A DNA stretch of 64,000 nt from Tetracentron sinense (GCA_015143295.1 CM026557.1:30041760-30105759); one strand, 5' to 3'; counted from the stretch's first letter, positions 1 to 12,091 are shown. Notes: generated from the letters alone by a model not told the origin. Numbers and translations are program-made.

Positions 1-677
1 TGGAGAGCGTTCCCCAAGCTAGGGCAGCACCTCACGGTCGTTTTTGGAAGGGGTTTCTTCCTCATTTCTTCAAGGTCGGTACTTCTTACTACCCTCCTAG
101 TTATAGTTCATCTTTTCCCTTTATTTCTTTTGATTTTCTTTCATTTACACATGTGCTATGAGATGGATGGTTGTGAATGGTGAATGGAGATGGAATGGGC
201 GATTGGATGCCAAGGGTTGTGTGGTGATGATTAAAATGGGGAGGGCATTGTATCCATAATAAACACACCTTTATGATGTGAGTAAACTCACCTAGAAAAG
301 CATGATTTAGGTTTAAATGAATAATGAATAATGAACACACCATGTTTGATGAAATGCCAAGGTGAATAAAATGAGTTGTAAATTAGGAAATGCATGCCTA
401 ATAAATTATGAATATTGCTAGGGCCTATGATAGGGTGTTTTCTTGCTTTCCCTAAATGATATGAATATTACATTGCTCAATCATTGATGTTATATGTGTT
501 GTGAAATTACCCAAATGTCATATTTAAATTTAAATGCAAGTATGTACACGGTTCCCACGAGCACGGCATGCATGACATGATTTATCGAGGTTTTCAAAAA
601 CATGGTTAGAGGTGGGACATATCCTACAATAGGTTTTACCTCGCTTTTCACAAGAAAAAAAGAACCAACATTCCACG

Positions 678-816
678 AGGGGTCTCCCCTCACTCACAAG
701 TGCATATCATGAAGAAGGGCCTCCCTTCCCTCGCAAGTACATACATATCATGAAGAAGGGTCTCCCTTCCCTCGCAAGTGCATTGCATAAAGAAGGGTCT
801 CCCTTCCCTCTCAAGG
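678..816. repeat. LTR minisatellite, ~40-bp units
   Basis: Three imperfect units share the core AAGAAGGGYCTCCCTTCCCTC followed by CAAGTGCAT or CAAGTACAT. The same repeat occurs at the same place in LTR B (58228-58370) and LTR C (60150-60290), and a two-unit version in LTR A (56590-56665). Confidence 0.8.
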
Positions 817-1162
817 CATCTCTCAAGCGCATCTCACAAGGATATCTCACAAGTGCATCTCACAAGTTACATGATCACAAGCAAGCACGCATGACATGCA
901 TGACATGACACGTACGACACGCTCGACAAGATCAAGTAAGACAAACACGACAAGGTTTCAAGTACGAAAAGATATTTCAAGCCAAGTCAAGTGCACGATG
1001 TTTTCAAGAGGTTTTATCGGCTTTCTACGAAATACAAGCATGATTATAAATTGCTTTACTTCCTTGTATGATATGAATTGTTTCCGTCTAACATATATGA
1101 ATTGCTCCTGATTTATGTATTGCCATTTTTATGCTATGACTATTGGTTAGTATTTGGTACCC

Positions 1163-1183
1163 GCTGAGTATTCCATGCTCAGC
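1163..1183 (+). other. Conserved LTR hairpin
   Basis: GCTGAGT and GCTCAGC flank a 7-base loop and form a seven-pair stem with one G-U pair. The same element is found in the solo LTR (11233), both E1 LTRs (12948, 20670), LTR C (60635) and, with a changed pair, in the 5477-7237 LTR (5848). Its role is unknown; a packaging, dimerisation or 3'-processing signal is possible. Confidence 0.7.
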
Positions 1184-1612
1184 CGTACTTCTTATGTCGG
1201 CAGGTTCTGAGGGAGCTGCTGCTCCATTTGATGTTTATGCTCCTGGTCCATGGGTGGAAGAGGAGTATGTCGAGGAGCCTTTGGAGGAACCTCCCGTAGA
1301 GGGTTATCATTAGGTAGTGTTAGATTCTGAGTGGATTGGCTGTGGGTGAGCATGAGTGATTATATCCATGTATTTTGGCGGGCATGTCCGCACTTTCTTT
1401 GTTTTGATTTCTTTGTATTAAACTTGGACCATGTGTATATACTTAGAGGTTGTTAGACTTCCGCTGTGTTTTATAGTTATGTTTCCGCTGTCATCCTCTA
1501 TTGTATATGCTCTGTGGGTTTTTGCAGGTTGGTTTGTCAAGCAAGTCATGTAAGCCATGATTAGTCGTCCAAAGTTTACTCTAACTCCTAGGGTGGGTTT
1601 TGGGTCGCGACA

Positions 1613-1684
1613 ATGATCCTCGCCAGTCAATGAATAAATCAGGATATCATCCACAAATACCACCATATAGCTATCCAGGATTGG
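1613..1684 (-). pseudogene. RT fragment of an old Tekay-type pol (catalytic motif end)
   Basis: On the minus strand this short piece reads through the RT catalytic block, including FVDDILIYS, which is the Tekay-type form of YxDD, then a conserved GEDH. It is the downstream continuation of the RT fragment at 4763-5476. The two pieces are separated by the solo LTR at 1685-4762 and share the duplicated ATTGG. The downstream end is cut by the LTR ending at 1612, so the rest of pol should lie left of the window. Confidence 0.85.
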
Positions 1685-4600
1685 TGTAACGACCCGGATA
1701 TTTTTAGAAATAAAAATATTATATATATTCAATATATGACTGAATAATTAATAATTCATGGTATTATCTAAGTATATAAGACATTATATTACTTAATTAG
1801 GTGATAATGTAATATATATTAAGCTTAGTGTTAAAATAAGTATTTAACACTAAAGTAAATAGGATTATGACAATGGAAATATCCTAGGGTGATGCCCAAG
1901 TAATTAATAGAAGAATTGATCATGAGCTAAGAGGAGGACACGTGGCAAGTGCCACATGTCAACACCACAAGTGGGACGCCTAAGATTAACCAAGGATATG
2001 GTTAATTAACTAGGAAGAGTTAATCAAAGGGTTAAAAGAATCATGATGGTATATGATGGACGTACAAGATTCAGTCATGGGAATTATGTGCCACATGGCA
2101 ACATCTTAAGAAGGGACGTCCAATTAATTAGGGAGAATTTATTTTTGAGTTAATCATGAATTGACAAGATTAATCAGATGAGTTAACCAAGGAATCAACA
2201 CGATTTTGTGGCATAATGGACGATCAAGATTAACTCATGAGAATAAAGTGCCACATGGCATATTCATTTATGGTGATCATAAACCAAAGTAATAAAGGGA
2301 GATGCATGAAAGGAAGTAGGGGAGAAGTATCAAATCTTATGCATTGAACCATGCTCACGCCCAACTAAATTGACCTTAGGTTAGTGACTTACCTTAGTTG
2401 GTTAGTTGATGAATCTAGGTTAAGGTTATAACCTTCAAGTTAACTAGAAGATATAAACATGAATCTCATTTATGAGATAGTTCATGAATATTTTATGATA
2501 AAATATTAGATGGATTCTTAATGGGATAGTGCTCACGCCCAACTAAGTTGACCCTGGTTAGTAACTTACTTAGGTTAAGTAAACCATAAAGTTAACTTAG
2601 GAAAGCATCTAATTTAATAAGATGCATGTAGATAATAAGATTAACCATTGGTTAAAGTTCAACTACAGTTAGGTTAGTGACGTGTCATGAATCTAAAGTG
2701 ATTCATGAACTAAAATGAGTTGAATCTAATTATGGGAATGAACCCATTAAATTAGATGCATGGAAACAATGAAATTCATGAACCATTATTACTAAAGGGA
2801 ATGAACCAAGAGTTAATGATGAGCAAGACCCTTGCCTATATAAAGAATACCCCATGCCCACTTTGTGCTCACTTCATTTGTGCCATCCTCTAGAGAGGTT
2901 AGAGACCTCACGCCCACTTCTTGATGTTCATTCCATTTGGTGCGAAGCCATAAAATATTAGAGAGAAAGAAAGAGGAAAGAAAGAAGAAAGAAAGAAAAA
3001 AGAAAAAGAAAATCGTGTCGGTCCGACTGACTTTGGATTCGAAACCCAACGACAAAGAAAGGGTGATATTATTCTAGATCATATTTTAGAATGAAGGTTA
3101 GTAAAAATAGTAAGTAATATTCGATAATATCATTCTAAATAGTATTTTAGAATGAAGGTTACGATTAAATGATGAATATCCTACTATATTTATTGAAAAT
3201 AGTATATCGTTACTATGTTAAATTTCTAGAAAATAGTATAAGGAATACTGGAAATTAGTATAATAATCTATGGTAAAATGCTGCATGATATGATGATATT
3301 ATATTGTAATTCTAAAGAAAAATAGTATAATAATACTATATGGAATTGCAGGAAAAATAGTAAGATGTTATATAACATGTTAATGAGATAGAATGATGAT
3401 ACTATAATAGTATGTTACATTTTATACATATATTACATTCTATGATAAGGAAATGGATGTAATTCAAGTATAGAAAATGATGATTCTAAGTTATGAAATT
3501 ATAGTCATGAAATAGCTATAATAAAGATAATTAGAATGAAAATCATAATGTTATGATGTATATGAAAATATTATCTTATAATGTCTTAATAAGAAGGCAA
3601 GGAAAAGATAAATACCCTTATCTTAAATGCCTCAAGATAATAGTGTGGAATAGGAAGACCGTTCGGCAAACAAGAACTCAGGATGGGTTAATGAAAACTC
3701 AATGAGGGATTGAGCCTAAAGAGGTGTACCTATCGGCGATTATCTAGAGAGGTAGGAATAAGATAAAAATGAAAAGATAAAGTAAAGATAAAAGAATATC
3801 TTAAAAAGGCCTCAAGATAAAAGTGTGGAGTAGGAAGGCCGTTCGGCAAACAAAAACTCAGGATGGGTCAATGAAAACTCAATGAGGGATTGAGCCTAAA
3901 GAGGTGTACCTATCGGCGATTATCTAGAGAGGTAGAAATAAGATAATAATGAAAAGATAAAATAAGGTTTATTTTAAGAAAGGCCTCAAGATAATAGTGC
4001 GTAATAGGAAGACTGTTCGGCAAACAAGAACTTAGGATGGGTCAATGAAAACTCAATGAGGGATTGAGCCTAAAGAGGTGTACCTATCGGCGATTATCTA
4101 AAGAGGTAGGATACAATAAGAATAAAAAGATAAAATAATGTCTATCTTAAAAGGTCTCAAGATAATAGTGTGGAATAGGAAGGCCGTTCGGCAAACAAAA
4201 ACTCAGGATGGGTCAATGAAAACTCAATGAGGGATTGAGCCTAAAGAGGTGTACCTATCGGCAATTATCTTGGAAGTCAAGATTAAGATAAATTGGATCC
4301 AAGTAAAATATGTTTAAAAGAAATGACGAAAGGAATACTGAAAAAGTGTTAATAATATATTCTGATGAAAAATTATTATTAAATGTTATATTATGCTTAT
4401 TCTATTATCTAGCATAATGTTATTGAATATTCTTATTGGGCTTCATAGCTCACTGACCTTTTATGTCGCTAGATGAACAATGAAAGAACAACTTAAAATT
4501 GACATTCGAGGAAAGACGGAGTCGCTTTTGATTATGTTGTTATATGTTCATTTTGATGTAATTAATTTGGTTATCTAAACCTTAACTTTAATTATGGACA

Positions 4601-4762
4601 TGATATGATGGCTATTGCGAATGGAAAGAAAAGAAGGGTTTCAAAATTTTAAATTCCCTTGGTATTTTACGCTTCCGCAATATATGAGAAAAGAGGATTT
4701 CACGGTCGGATTTACACTTAAATTTCATTAGTGAAATATTAAGTTTAAGTTGGGTCGTGACA
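1685..4762 (+). mobile_element. Solo LTR, ~3.1 kb, with TSD ATTGG
   Basis: The piece begins TGTAACGACCC and ends GGGTCGTGACA, an inverted-repeat-like pair with TG and CA ends. It is flanked by ATTGG at 1680-1684 and 4763-4767. No PBS, polypurine tract or coding domain is present, so it is a solo LTR left by LTR-LTR recombination. It interrupts the RT of an older element. The termini suggest Ty3/gypsy, but it is a different family from the other LTRs here. It is AT-rich between about 3060 and 3600 and holds a four-unit tandem repeat near its 3' end. Confidence 0.93.
3629..4275. repeat. Tandem repeat, four units of ~171-180 bp
   Basis: Units start at about 3629, 3809, 3983 and 4154, each with GCCTCAAGATAATAGTG or a close variant. 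Each carries a conserved block (GTTCGGCAAACAA, ACTCAATGAGGGATTGAGCC, GAGGTGTACCTATCGGC) and an AT-rich variable tail. The unit length is close to that of plant satellites. Confidence 0.92.
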
Positions 4763-5476
4763 ATTGGCTTGAATATCCTATCCATAAGATCCATGAAAGT
4801 TGTCGGAACATTTGTTAAGCCAGATGGCATCTATCCGACTTGATCTTTGGAATATCTTCTAACTTGATCTTCAACTAATGATAGCCTGATCGAAGATCAA
4901 TCTTCGAGAAGTACTTGGCTCATTGCAACTGATCGAATAAGTCATCTATCCGTGGAAATGGATACTTATTCTTGACGATAACCTTATTCAGTTACCTATA
5001 CTCGATACACATCCTCATCGAACCATTTTTCTACTTCATAAAGAGCACTGGACCTCCTCATGGTGATACACTGGGTCGGATAAAACCCTTTTATAACAAC
5101 TCCTAAATCTAATCTTTTAACTCCTTCAATTTTACTAGAGCCATCCTATAAGGTGCTCTTGAAATCGGTGCAGTACCCGGAGCTAGATTAATAGTGAATT
5201 TTATCTCCCTATGTGGTGGCAAGCCAGGCAAGTCATTGGGAAACACATCCATGAATTCTTTCACTACCGGAATGCTAGAGGAATCCCAATCTTCTGGATT
5301 CGAAATGCTCAAAGCTGCAATCTAGCAATATCTTTTTTCTTCAATCCTCAAAAATAGAAAGTCGGTCCATCAACTAGCTTAAATTTGACAACTTTCTCGA
5401 AATAATCGATGTGGCCGCGATAAGCTGAAAGTCAATCCATGCCAAGAATGACATTAAAGTCTTGGAACTCGAGAAC
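4763..5476 (-). pseudogene. Protease/RT fragment of an old Tekay-type pol
   Basis: Read on the minus strand, 5430-5476 gives the protease-RT linker (FQDFNVILGMD-like). 5109-5312 gives the RT N-terminus ([19 protein letters not shown], then [13 protein letters not shown]). 4763-4830 gives the block before the catalytic motif (LTNVPTTFMDLMDRIFKP). Several stops and frame breaks show it is dead. Upstream parts (gag, 5' LTR) would lie to the right, but the sequence is interrupted at 5477 by another LTR. With 1613-1684 it is one of the oldest layers of the window. Confidence 0.88.
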
Positions 5477-5847
5477 TGTCGCACCCAAAAATCCCACCTA
5501 GGAGTTAGGAGAGACTTTATGCGTGACTATCTTATCATATCAAACCATCATGCATAAAATACACAAGGCATGCTACAACGGAAGCTAAAGTGTCAAAGTC
5601 CTATAACCAGTAATGTATTCCAAGTGTTTGTACAAAATAACAAAAGTAAAGAGTGGACATGCCCACTCATCAAAATGTATATTCATGTCACTCGCTCTTG
5701 TCTCTCAATAATATGCCTCGTAAGGCAACCTATCAAGATCCTTTCCCTCCTCGGGATAGCCACCTTCGAGTTCCTCAACATACTTCTATTCCACCCATGG
5801 TTCCAAAGAACATATATCAAAAGGACCCACCGACATCAAAATATACG

Positions 5848-5869
5848 GCTGAGTATTGAAACACTCAGC
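5848..5869 (-). other. LTR hairpin with a covarying pair
   Basis: GCTGAGT and ACTCAGC form a perfect seven-pair stem around an 8-base loop. In the other LTRs the closing pair is G-U and here it is U-A, so pairing is kept while sequence changes. Confidence 0.7.
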
Positions 5870-6829
5870 GGGTACCAACCATTGACTAAGAATGTTATAA
5901 AGCAATAACATGGATACAATTTATCGAAATCATAAAGCGTAGAGCATAAACCAAATGTGCATAGTTTTCCAAACCTTTGCCTTATGAGTGTTCGTATGAA
6001 AACAATAATCTTATGAGGTCTATGACAATCAATCGCTTATGAGTTCTTATGAGTTTTATGAGTTCTTATGAGCCGTGTGAGTATGTGAGATCCTTATGAG
6101 CATTGAGAACCTTGTGAGCATATGAGATCCTTGTGAGACTTATGAGATCCTTGTGAGCATGCGAAACCGATCTTAGAACACCAACCCCTTGTTTGGTATA
6201 ATCAATACTTATGAGTTTTATAAGCTTACTTATGAACTTTACTTATGAACCGTACGTATGAGAAATCCGACCATGCAAGACTTGTGTACATGTGAGACTT
6301 ATGAGCATCATAGTAGACTTAGAAATCCTTCAACATAGGACATAGCGCTTGTGAGCATCATGGTTTAAACATCGAGGTATATCCACATAGTATCACACAT
6401 CATAGAAACTTAGAAGTTCTTAAGCTTAGAGAATCATTTTCATAAAAAACATACTTTACATCAAGGAAATATAACAAGGGAAACTAGTAGAAAGTATCTA
6501 CCTCTCACAACCAGTTCCCTACGGTTTAGAGCTTGAGAAAACGCCATGAAAGCAATATCCAAGCTTGAGAAAACCTATGGAAGTGAAATCAAACTTCGGA
6601 AGCAAGAAAAATCTTCACCTTTTGATCTTCGATGAAACCCTAGCAAAGCCCCTTTCAAAACTCTAACTTTTCTCTCTTTTCTCTCAAATTCTTCATTTGA
6701 GGGTGTTGTAAACCCTAAGCCACGAAATGGCTTTGTATTTATAGGCAAAAGGTTGCCAAAAACCCATTACACCCCTCAAAAATATCTTGGAGAGTTGGCT
6801 AAGGGAAAAGGCAGAGGTTCGGTTGAGCA

Positions 6830-7016
6830 ACATTGGTGGTCGGTCGACCGATTACAAAACCCCCTTCTAGAGTAAAGCCCCATAGACATTTAGTGCAATA
6901 TTCGCTCGACCAAATGTGCATTTGGTCGACCGAATGTGGTTTGGTCTACCGAGTTTGAACTTGTTCGAGCGAATGTGGTTTAGTCTACCGAGTTTGAACT
7001 TGGTCTACCGAATGAC
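6830..7016. repeat. Array of GGTCGACC-type palindromes in the LTR
   Basis: Repeated cores such as TTGGTCGACCGAATGTG and GGTCTACCGAGTTTGAAC occur about six times. They sit where other Tekay-type LTRs in the window have CCGATCGATCGG or GCGATCGATCGC arrays. Confidence 0.72.
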
Positions 7017-9689
7017 CCTGTTTTGGCCTGTTTCGGCCTGTTTCTTACACTTAACACTTAGAGTATTTTTATACTCTTTTTGTTTTGCATCTCCAAACAT
7101 GCGCACCCTTTACTCACATACCAACACACACCATAACACTTAAACTAAATTGAAATCCTCATTAGCATTAAACCAATACCAAGGTCACATGTAAGACCTT
7201 GGCTTTTACAAGACTCGTGCACTGGTACTATTCACAGTGTGAGCGTGGATTCTCGTGACCACTCACAAGGATATGTTATATCCTCACGGGTGTGTGAAGG
7301 TTGATTTTTAAGAGTCGCCACCTATTCATTCAGAAGGGATAAGTCCCCCGAGTTTGGATAAGGTCTTGGCCTGTGAGTGAGATTAGGGTAAGGGGTTCAG
7401 TTAAGTCTGAAGAAGGTGTTAAGCATCCCGAGGCTTCCATTTTACAACGGTTCCATACTCCTCAGGTATAAGCCAACTAAAGTTAATCTTGTTCAAAATG
7501 CCAGAGTATTTAAGTTAACAAGAATCCAAGAAAGGAAAAGCTAACTGGGGTTGAACCCGGGTTGGGTTGCCTACGTACTCACAGGGTGAGATCAGACCGA
7601 GCGTAGTTCTGGCACGTGAGCCTGTGCCAAGACTAGGGGTGTGTGTGTGTGCACCAAGGGTGGCTAACATGCACTAGTCCTGTAGACTAGGGTTTGGTTG
7701 ACCGAGGAGGGTCAAGTGCAAGGTATTCAAGCCCGATAGGCTTAGACTAGGGCGGAGTTTGGCCTGGGTTAGGGTTCCTAACCGGGGTCAGGATGAACTA
7801 ACCATGGTTAGGGTTACTAACCACAGTTAAGGGGATGTGAGTTTTAGCCCGGTAGGATAAGGGGAGGCCCTGTAGGCCGAAGGTATGTCTGGTAGACTTT
7901 TTTTTAGGCTCGGTAGGCTGTAAACTTAAAGTAGCTGCGATTAGGGTTGTTAACCGGAGTTAAGGGGGATCTAACTGTGGTTAGGGTTGTTAACCAGGGT
8001 TAGAAAAAGGGCCAAAGTCAATTTTATGGTCCGAGTTGATTTTTAGATTAATTTCTCAAGATTTGTGAAGTTAAGGGGTGCTTAACCGTGGTTAAATATT
8101 AATCGGAGGTGCATTTAACCATGGTTAAGAGTCAGGTTAAGTCCAAGGTGGGCCCAAGGAGCTAGGCAAGGCTTAAAGTGGCCTCCTACCAGGCTTGGGC
8201 CCCTACAAAAGCCTAGAATCAAAAACAAAGTTAAAGTCGGTAATAGGATTATCGACATTTAGGACAGTGTTTTCAACTGAGGTTTGCATACTATTTAACT
8301 AGGGTTACGGTGCAACCCAGGATGATTTGAAATCAGGGGGACCAAGATGGAACTCCAGGGAAGCTTTTTCGCATGGTGTGGGCCCCAGGGGATGTCAGGA
8401 GTGGGCCCCACAAAGGTTTAAAGACACTGTACTGGAAACTGCATATTGGAGGTAGATGTTCTACCGCCTGTCTGAGACTAGGCCAAATATTTATTGGTAG
8501 TAGAAGGTTTACTGCCAATAAGCACAATGAAGTTTTTCAGGGATTTAACCATGGTTAGGCTTAACCCCTGCACCTGGAAGTACCATGTGAGGTCAAGGGA
8601 GAGTAGAGGGGTCCATTTTGGGCCCTGGACATGGACCAGGGCCCACCTAAGTAGGCCAAACGAGCTGCAAAAGTAAAAGGCCAGGAATGGCGGTACTGGG
8701 ATTATCGCCATTCCTGGTTTTGTTTAAAAACCGGTTTTTGCCCATGGGGGCTGTGTACACTGATAACCAGGGATTCCCTCATGATCTGAGGGACCCCCAG
8801 AAGATCCTTGGGTGGCCTGAGAGTTCTATGGAGAGGGATATACCCGTAGGGGTTCACCACGCCTATGGTTTAGGTGGGTGAACACCCTATTTAGGTTTGA
8901 TCTACTGTAAACAATGATAAATGAGAAGAAGATGTCCCCTTGGAGATGACCAGGGGCTCACAGGTATTGAAAAGAAACAAAAAAAAAGGGGAGGGAACAC
9001 CCTACCCTGATGCTCTGCTTTCGCCGAAGAACTGTGCATAGTGGCGGTGCCCACTGGTGATGTTGCTCAGGTGCAAAGGGGAGGCTGAGGTGATCTTGGG
9101 AACTTAGGGAAGCTTTAGGAAGCTAAGAAGAAGGATCCAATACCTTGGTTTTGCAGCAAGGATTCGAGTATGGGGACTTCAGGATCCGGATAACAGTGGA
9201 GGCCTACTGGGTTATATAGAGGAGAACCTAAGGGACCTTGGAGGGATTAAGGAGAAGGATGGGCATGATGTTGGACCTGGTGGAGGTTGAGTAGGGAGGC
9301 TAAAGGGAGAGTTTGAAGTGAGGGTGGAGTGTGCAGGGCTTCTGCAGTGCTGCAAACTCGAGTTCAAATAGTGTCAGTAGATGGTTTACCGTCAGTTAAA
9401 AATAGGCTAAATTGATAATGTTGGTAAAGGATTTACCGACATTATGAGAAAGAGAATGGGCCTGGCCCACGCCCACTTATGTAGCACCCCGAACTTTTTC
9501 ATACTTAATGAATAGCACTTTCATAGCCAATTGGCCTTTCACGTAGTCTAATTAATAAATAAGGGAGAAATTGAAAATTCTAAAATACTAGAAATGTTCC
9601 TTTTTGAAAGAAGAATCCAACACAAGTTGAATCGTCAAAATCCGACGAACGAGTCAAAAGATATGGCCAAAACCGTGGAACCTGTAGAG

Positions 9690-9865
9690 CACCGATTGCT
9701 CGGTCCAATGTAGTGATCGATCAGTTCACAACCGATCGATCAGTAGCTATCAACTGGTTAAATTTTTTGTATGGGGAAAAATTCTAAAGAGCATGTTTTT
9801 GACAGATCGCTCGGTTAAAACACTGGTCGCTCGGTCATAACCACCGATCGCTAGGTCCATTGCGT
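9690..9865. repeat. CGATCG palindrome array in solo LTR
   Basis: Several degenerate copies of ACCGATCGCTCGGT and ACCGATCGATCAGT are spaced by 10-40 bases in the 5' part of the LTR. They correspond in position to the array at 14700-14894 in E1. Confidence 0.8.
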
Positions 9866-10844
9866 TTTGTAGAAATTTCATCAAGGGCTTTTTCATCTTT
9901 TGGGCGTTAAACCCTTGCTTATAAGGGCTTGCTTGAGCATTTGGATCCCCATACATCATACTTAGAGTATTTTGAGAGAAAGGAAGAGGGAAGAAGAGGG
10001 TTTTTCTCCTAGGGCATCCTTGGTGAAGAGATCAAGGGTTTGAACATCCAAGAATCTTCACAAAGTTGGTTTTTCCTTCAAAGCCAAGATTGAAGCTCGT
10101 GGGGAGTCTTTTCCAAAGCTAGGGCAGCGCTCTTCAAGGCCTTCCTCAAAGGGTTTCTTCCCCACTCAAGCCTTCTTCAAGCAAGGGTCCTCCTTCTTCC
10201 AAGTTGGAGCTTCAATCAAGGGTTTCCACCCAAGATCAAGTCTTGATTCAAGGTTAGTATACCCTACTAACTCCCATTAGCAATAACCTAGGTTTTCTAT
10301 TTTTATTGATGATTCTTGATTCCATGTTTTCCTCCCTTTGAAATGTGCTATTTCCATAAAATGTAAACAAGATAATAATGGATGTTGTGATATGTTGATG
10401 GATGAGGGGTTTAGGAGATTGGATGCCGTATGGATATTGTGTGATGTGTGAAAAGGAAAAGGGTGGATGGGCATTCTACAAATAAGGAACTTACCTTGAT
10501 GATTTGATGGAAAATATGCACTAAAAAGAGTAAGATGAACTACTTAGGGAATGTTGCATGCTATGTGTTTGACAAAATGCCTAAACTAGGAGTAAACGAA
10601 TTAAATGAAGAAAATGGAAGTAGGCCTTATGCAATTGTTCTTATAAATGATGAATTGACCAAATTCCATGTAGATTACCCAAATTCTAACATCCTTATAT
10701 AATGAATTGAATTGTGATGCACTATCCTTCATGTTATACATGTCATCATGGTTGCCACTATTGACAAACAGACAAGCACGCATGCATGCATGAACCGGGT
10801 TTTCCACGAGTAGCTTTATATGATAAATCAAACATGAAAACAAG

Positions 10845-10975
10845 AACATGTCAAGGAGGTTGGTAGCCCAAGTGGAAGGGTGCTAGCCTCTGGCTCACAA
10901 GAAAATGAAACCACGTCAAAGAGGTTGATAGCCCAGGGATGTGCGGGTGCTAGCCTCTGGTTCACAAGTATAAAA
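10845..10975. repeat. Two-unit version of the E1 LTR minisatellite
   Basis: Two diverged units contain GAGGTTGGTAGCCCA and GGGTGCTAGCCTCTGG, the reverse complement of the 69-bp unit repeated seven or eight times in the E1 LTRs. Confidence 0.8.
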
Positions 10976-11232
10976 GTCAAGACATGAAATCCCAAACAAG
11001 ACAGACACGCATGCATGATTTTCACAAGCAAGACCAAGGCATGAAAAAGGGTTTTGAACATGAGTTTTACCAGAGTTTTTGCATTCATGCACGTATGTTA
11101 AGATATTTATATTGCTTCATGTTCAATGCTATTTATCTTATGTTGCTAGGATTGCTTTAACTCGATATTTTGTATTGTGCTCCATGTTGTTGTGCTTTTG
11201 TTATTGCTATGGTTCGCTAGTAGCTTGTACTC

Positions 11233-11253
11233 GCTGAGTATTCCATGCTCAGC
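11233..11253 (+). other. Conserved LTR hairpin
   Basis: This is the same GCTGAGT...GCTCAGC stem-loop as at 1163, here in the solo LTR, followed by GTACTT and a TATCGACAGGT box. Confidence 0.7.
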
Positions 11254-11685
11254 TGTACTTTTATATCGACAGGTACTGTGGAAGTCCTCGACCCCGAGTC
11301 TTGGGTCGAGGAAGAGTATGTATAGGAGATGGAGCCATCTATCCCGTTGCAGTCCCAGGAGGATAGGGATTTGGACATGTGGCCATACCTCGACTACTAT
11401 TGAGATGAGAGCGTGAGAATTCCTTTTTGTATTTTGATAGGTGGGCATGTCCACCTTTACTCTAATTATGTATTGTACATAAATTGGAATACTATTTTGG
11501 AGTTATAGCAGAAAAGAAAAAGTTAGTTCACGTTTCCGTACTCATGTTATAGATTCCGCACTCTGATTCTTATTGTATTATATCTTGTTTAGCCTTGTTC
11601 ATTACAGGATGGTTTGGCAGGGAGGTATAGTCACACCTAAAGTATCCCTTAACTCTTAGGGGGTATTTTGGGGCGTGACAACTTA

Positions 11686-12060
11686 GGCTTGGGAGTTTAG
11701 GCTTAGGGTTTTTGGGCCTTGTGGGCCCAACTAAGGGTTCAGGCCCTATAGACCATGGACTTGAGGGTTTATGCCCTAGTGGTTCTAGGGCTAGGCTAGG
11801 GCTTCGGCTAGGGTCACCTAGGTCTATGTTTTAGACATGGTTTTTTTACACTAGGGGTTCAACTAGGGTTAAACTAGGGATAGGTCCTAGGGTTTAACTA
11901 GGGTTTAGCTAGGGCTTAGTTGGGGTTTACCTAGGGTTAGGGTTTGGTACTAGGGTTTTTCTAGGGTTTGACTCAGGGTGTTACCTAGGACTATCTAGAG
12001 GCTTACCTAGGTTTAGGGGATTTTGCAGGGGTAACCATGGTTAAAATACTTTAACCGTGG
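11686..12060. repeat. Telomere-like TAGGGTT-rich tract in the Ogre-like LTR
   Basis: The tract holds many copies of CTAGGGTTTA, TAGGGTTAGGG and related heptamer-like words close to the plant telomere unit TTTAGGG, in irregular spacing. It lies in the last part of the 3' LTR. The corresponding part of the 5' LTR is not in the window. Confidence 0.6.
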
Positions 12061-12091
12061 TTAGATGGGGTGTAAAAATTTGGTGCTTACA

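Larger units (their letters stand above)
1..1612 (+). mobile_element. 3' portion of a Tekay-type Ty3/gypsy LTR (left-truncated by window)
   Basis: This stretch matches 59473-61083 (the second part of LTR C) almost base for base and ends in the same GGGTCGCGACA terminus, giving the canonical CA end. The start lies left of the window, so it could be a solo LTR or the 3' LTR of an upstream element. It is followed directly by minus-strand reverse transcriptase sequence, so it inserted into an older pol gene. The five bases after it (ATGAT, 1613-1617) are the expected target-site duplicate. Short ORFs inside it are not coding. Confidence 0.88.
5477..7237 (-). mobile_element. Minus-oriented Tekay-type LTR, truncated at 7238 by the Ogre-like element
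   Basis: On the plus strand it begins TGTCGCACCCAAAAATCCC, the reverse complement of the LTR 3' end seen at 1612 and 61083. It shares the hairpin (5848-5869) and LTR landmarks such as the CCTAGGAGTTAGG terminus region. It stops at 7238 where the Ogre-like LTR begins, so about 0.8 kb of its 5' part should lie on the far side of that insertion. Short repeats of CTTATGAG fill about 6000-6360. No gene is present. Confidence 0.82.
9480..11680 (+). mobile_element. Solo Tekay-type LTR (2.2 kb), TSD ACTTA
   Basis: It starts TGTAGCACCCCGAAC and ends GGGGCGTGACA. ACTTA flanks it at 9475-9479 and 11681-11685. It is the same family as the E1 LTRs but in opposite orientation and clearly diverged. It shares the order palindrome array, minisatellite, hairpin, 3' terminus. 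There is no internal region, so it is a solo LTR. Confidence 0.95.
7238..12091 (-). repeat. 3' LTR of the Ogre-like element, split by a solo LTR
   Basis: The LTR occupies 7238-9479 and 11686-12091, about 2.65 kb without the insertion. It runs from TGTGAGCG to CTTACA on the plus strand. Its first 2.1 kb matches 41692-43799. It contains many palindromic TAACCATGGTTA and TAACCGTGGTTA motifs. Open frames such as 8687-8881 recur in the other LTR only because the LTRs are copies. Confidence 0.9.

Noticed and set aside
8333..8881. Several overlapping frames conserved at 42955-43358
   Set aside because: The conservation is explained by both regions being LTR copies of the same Ogre-like element; frames carry no domain.
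11686..12060. True interstitial telomere or chromosome-end relic
   Set aside because: The repeats are irregular, lie inside a bounded LTR and are not perfect TTTAGGG arrays.
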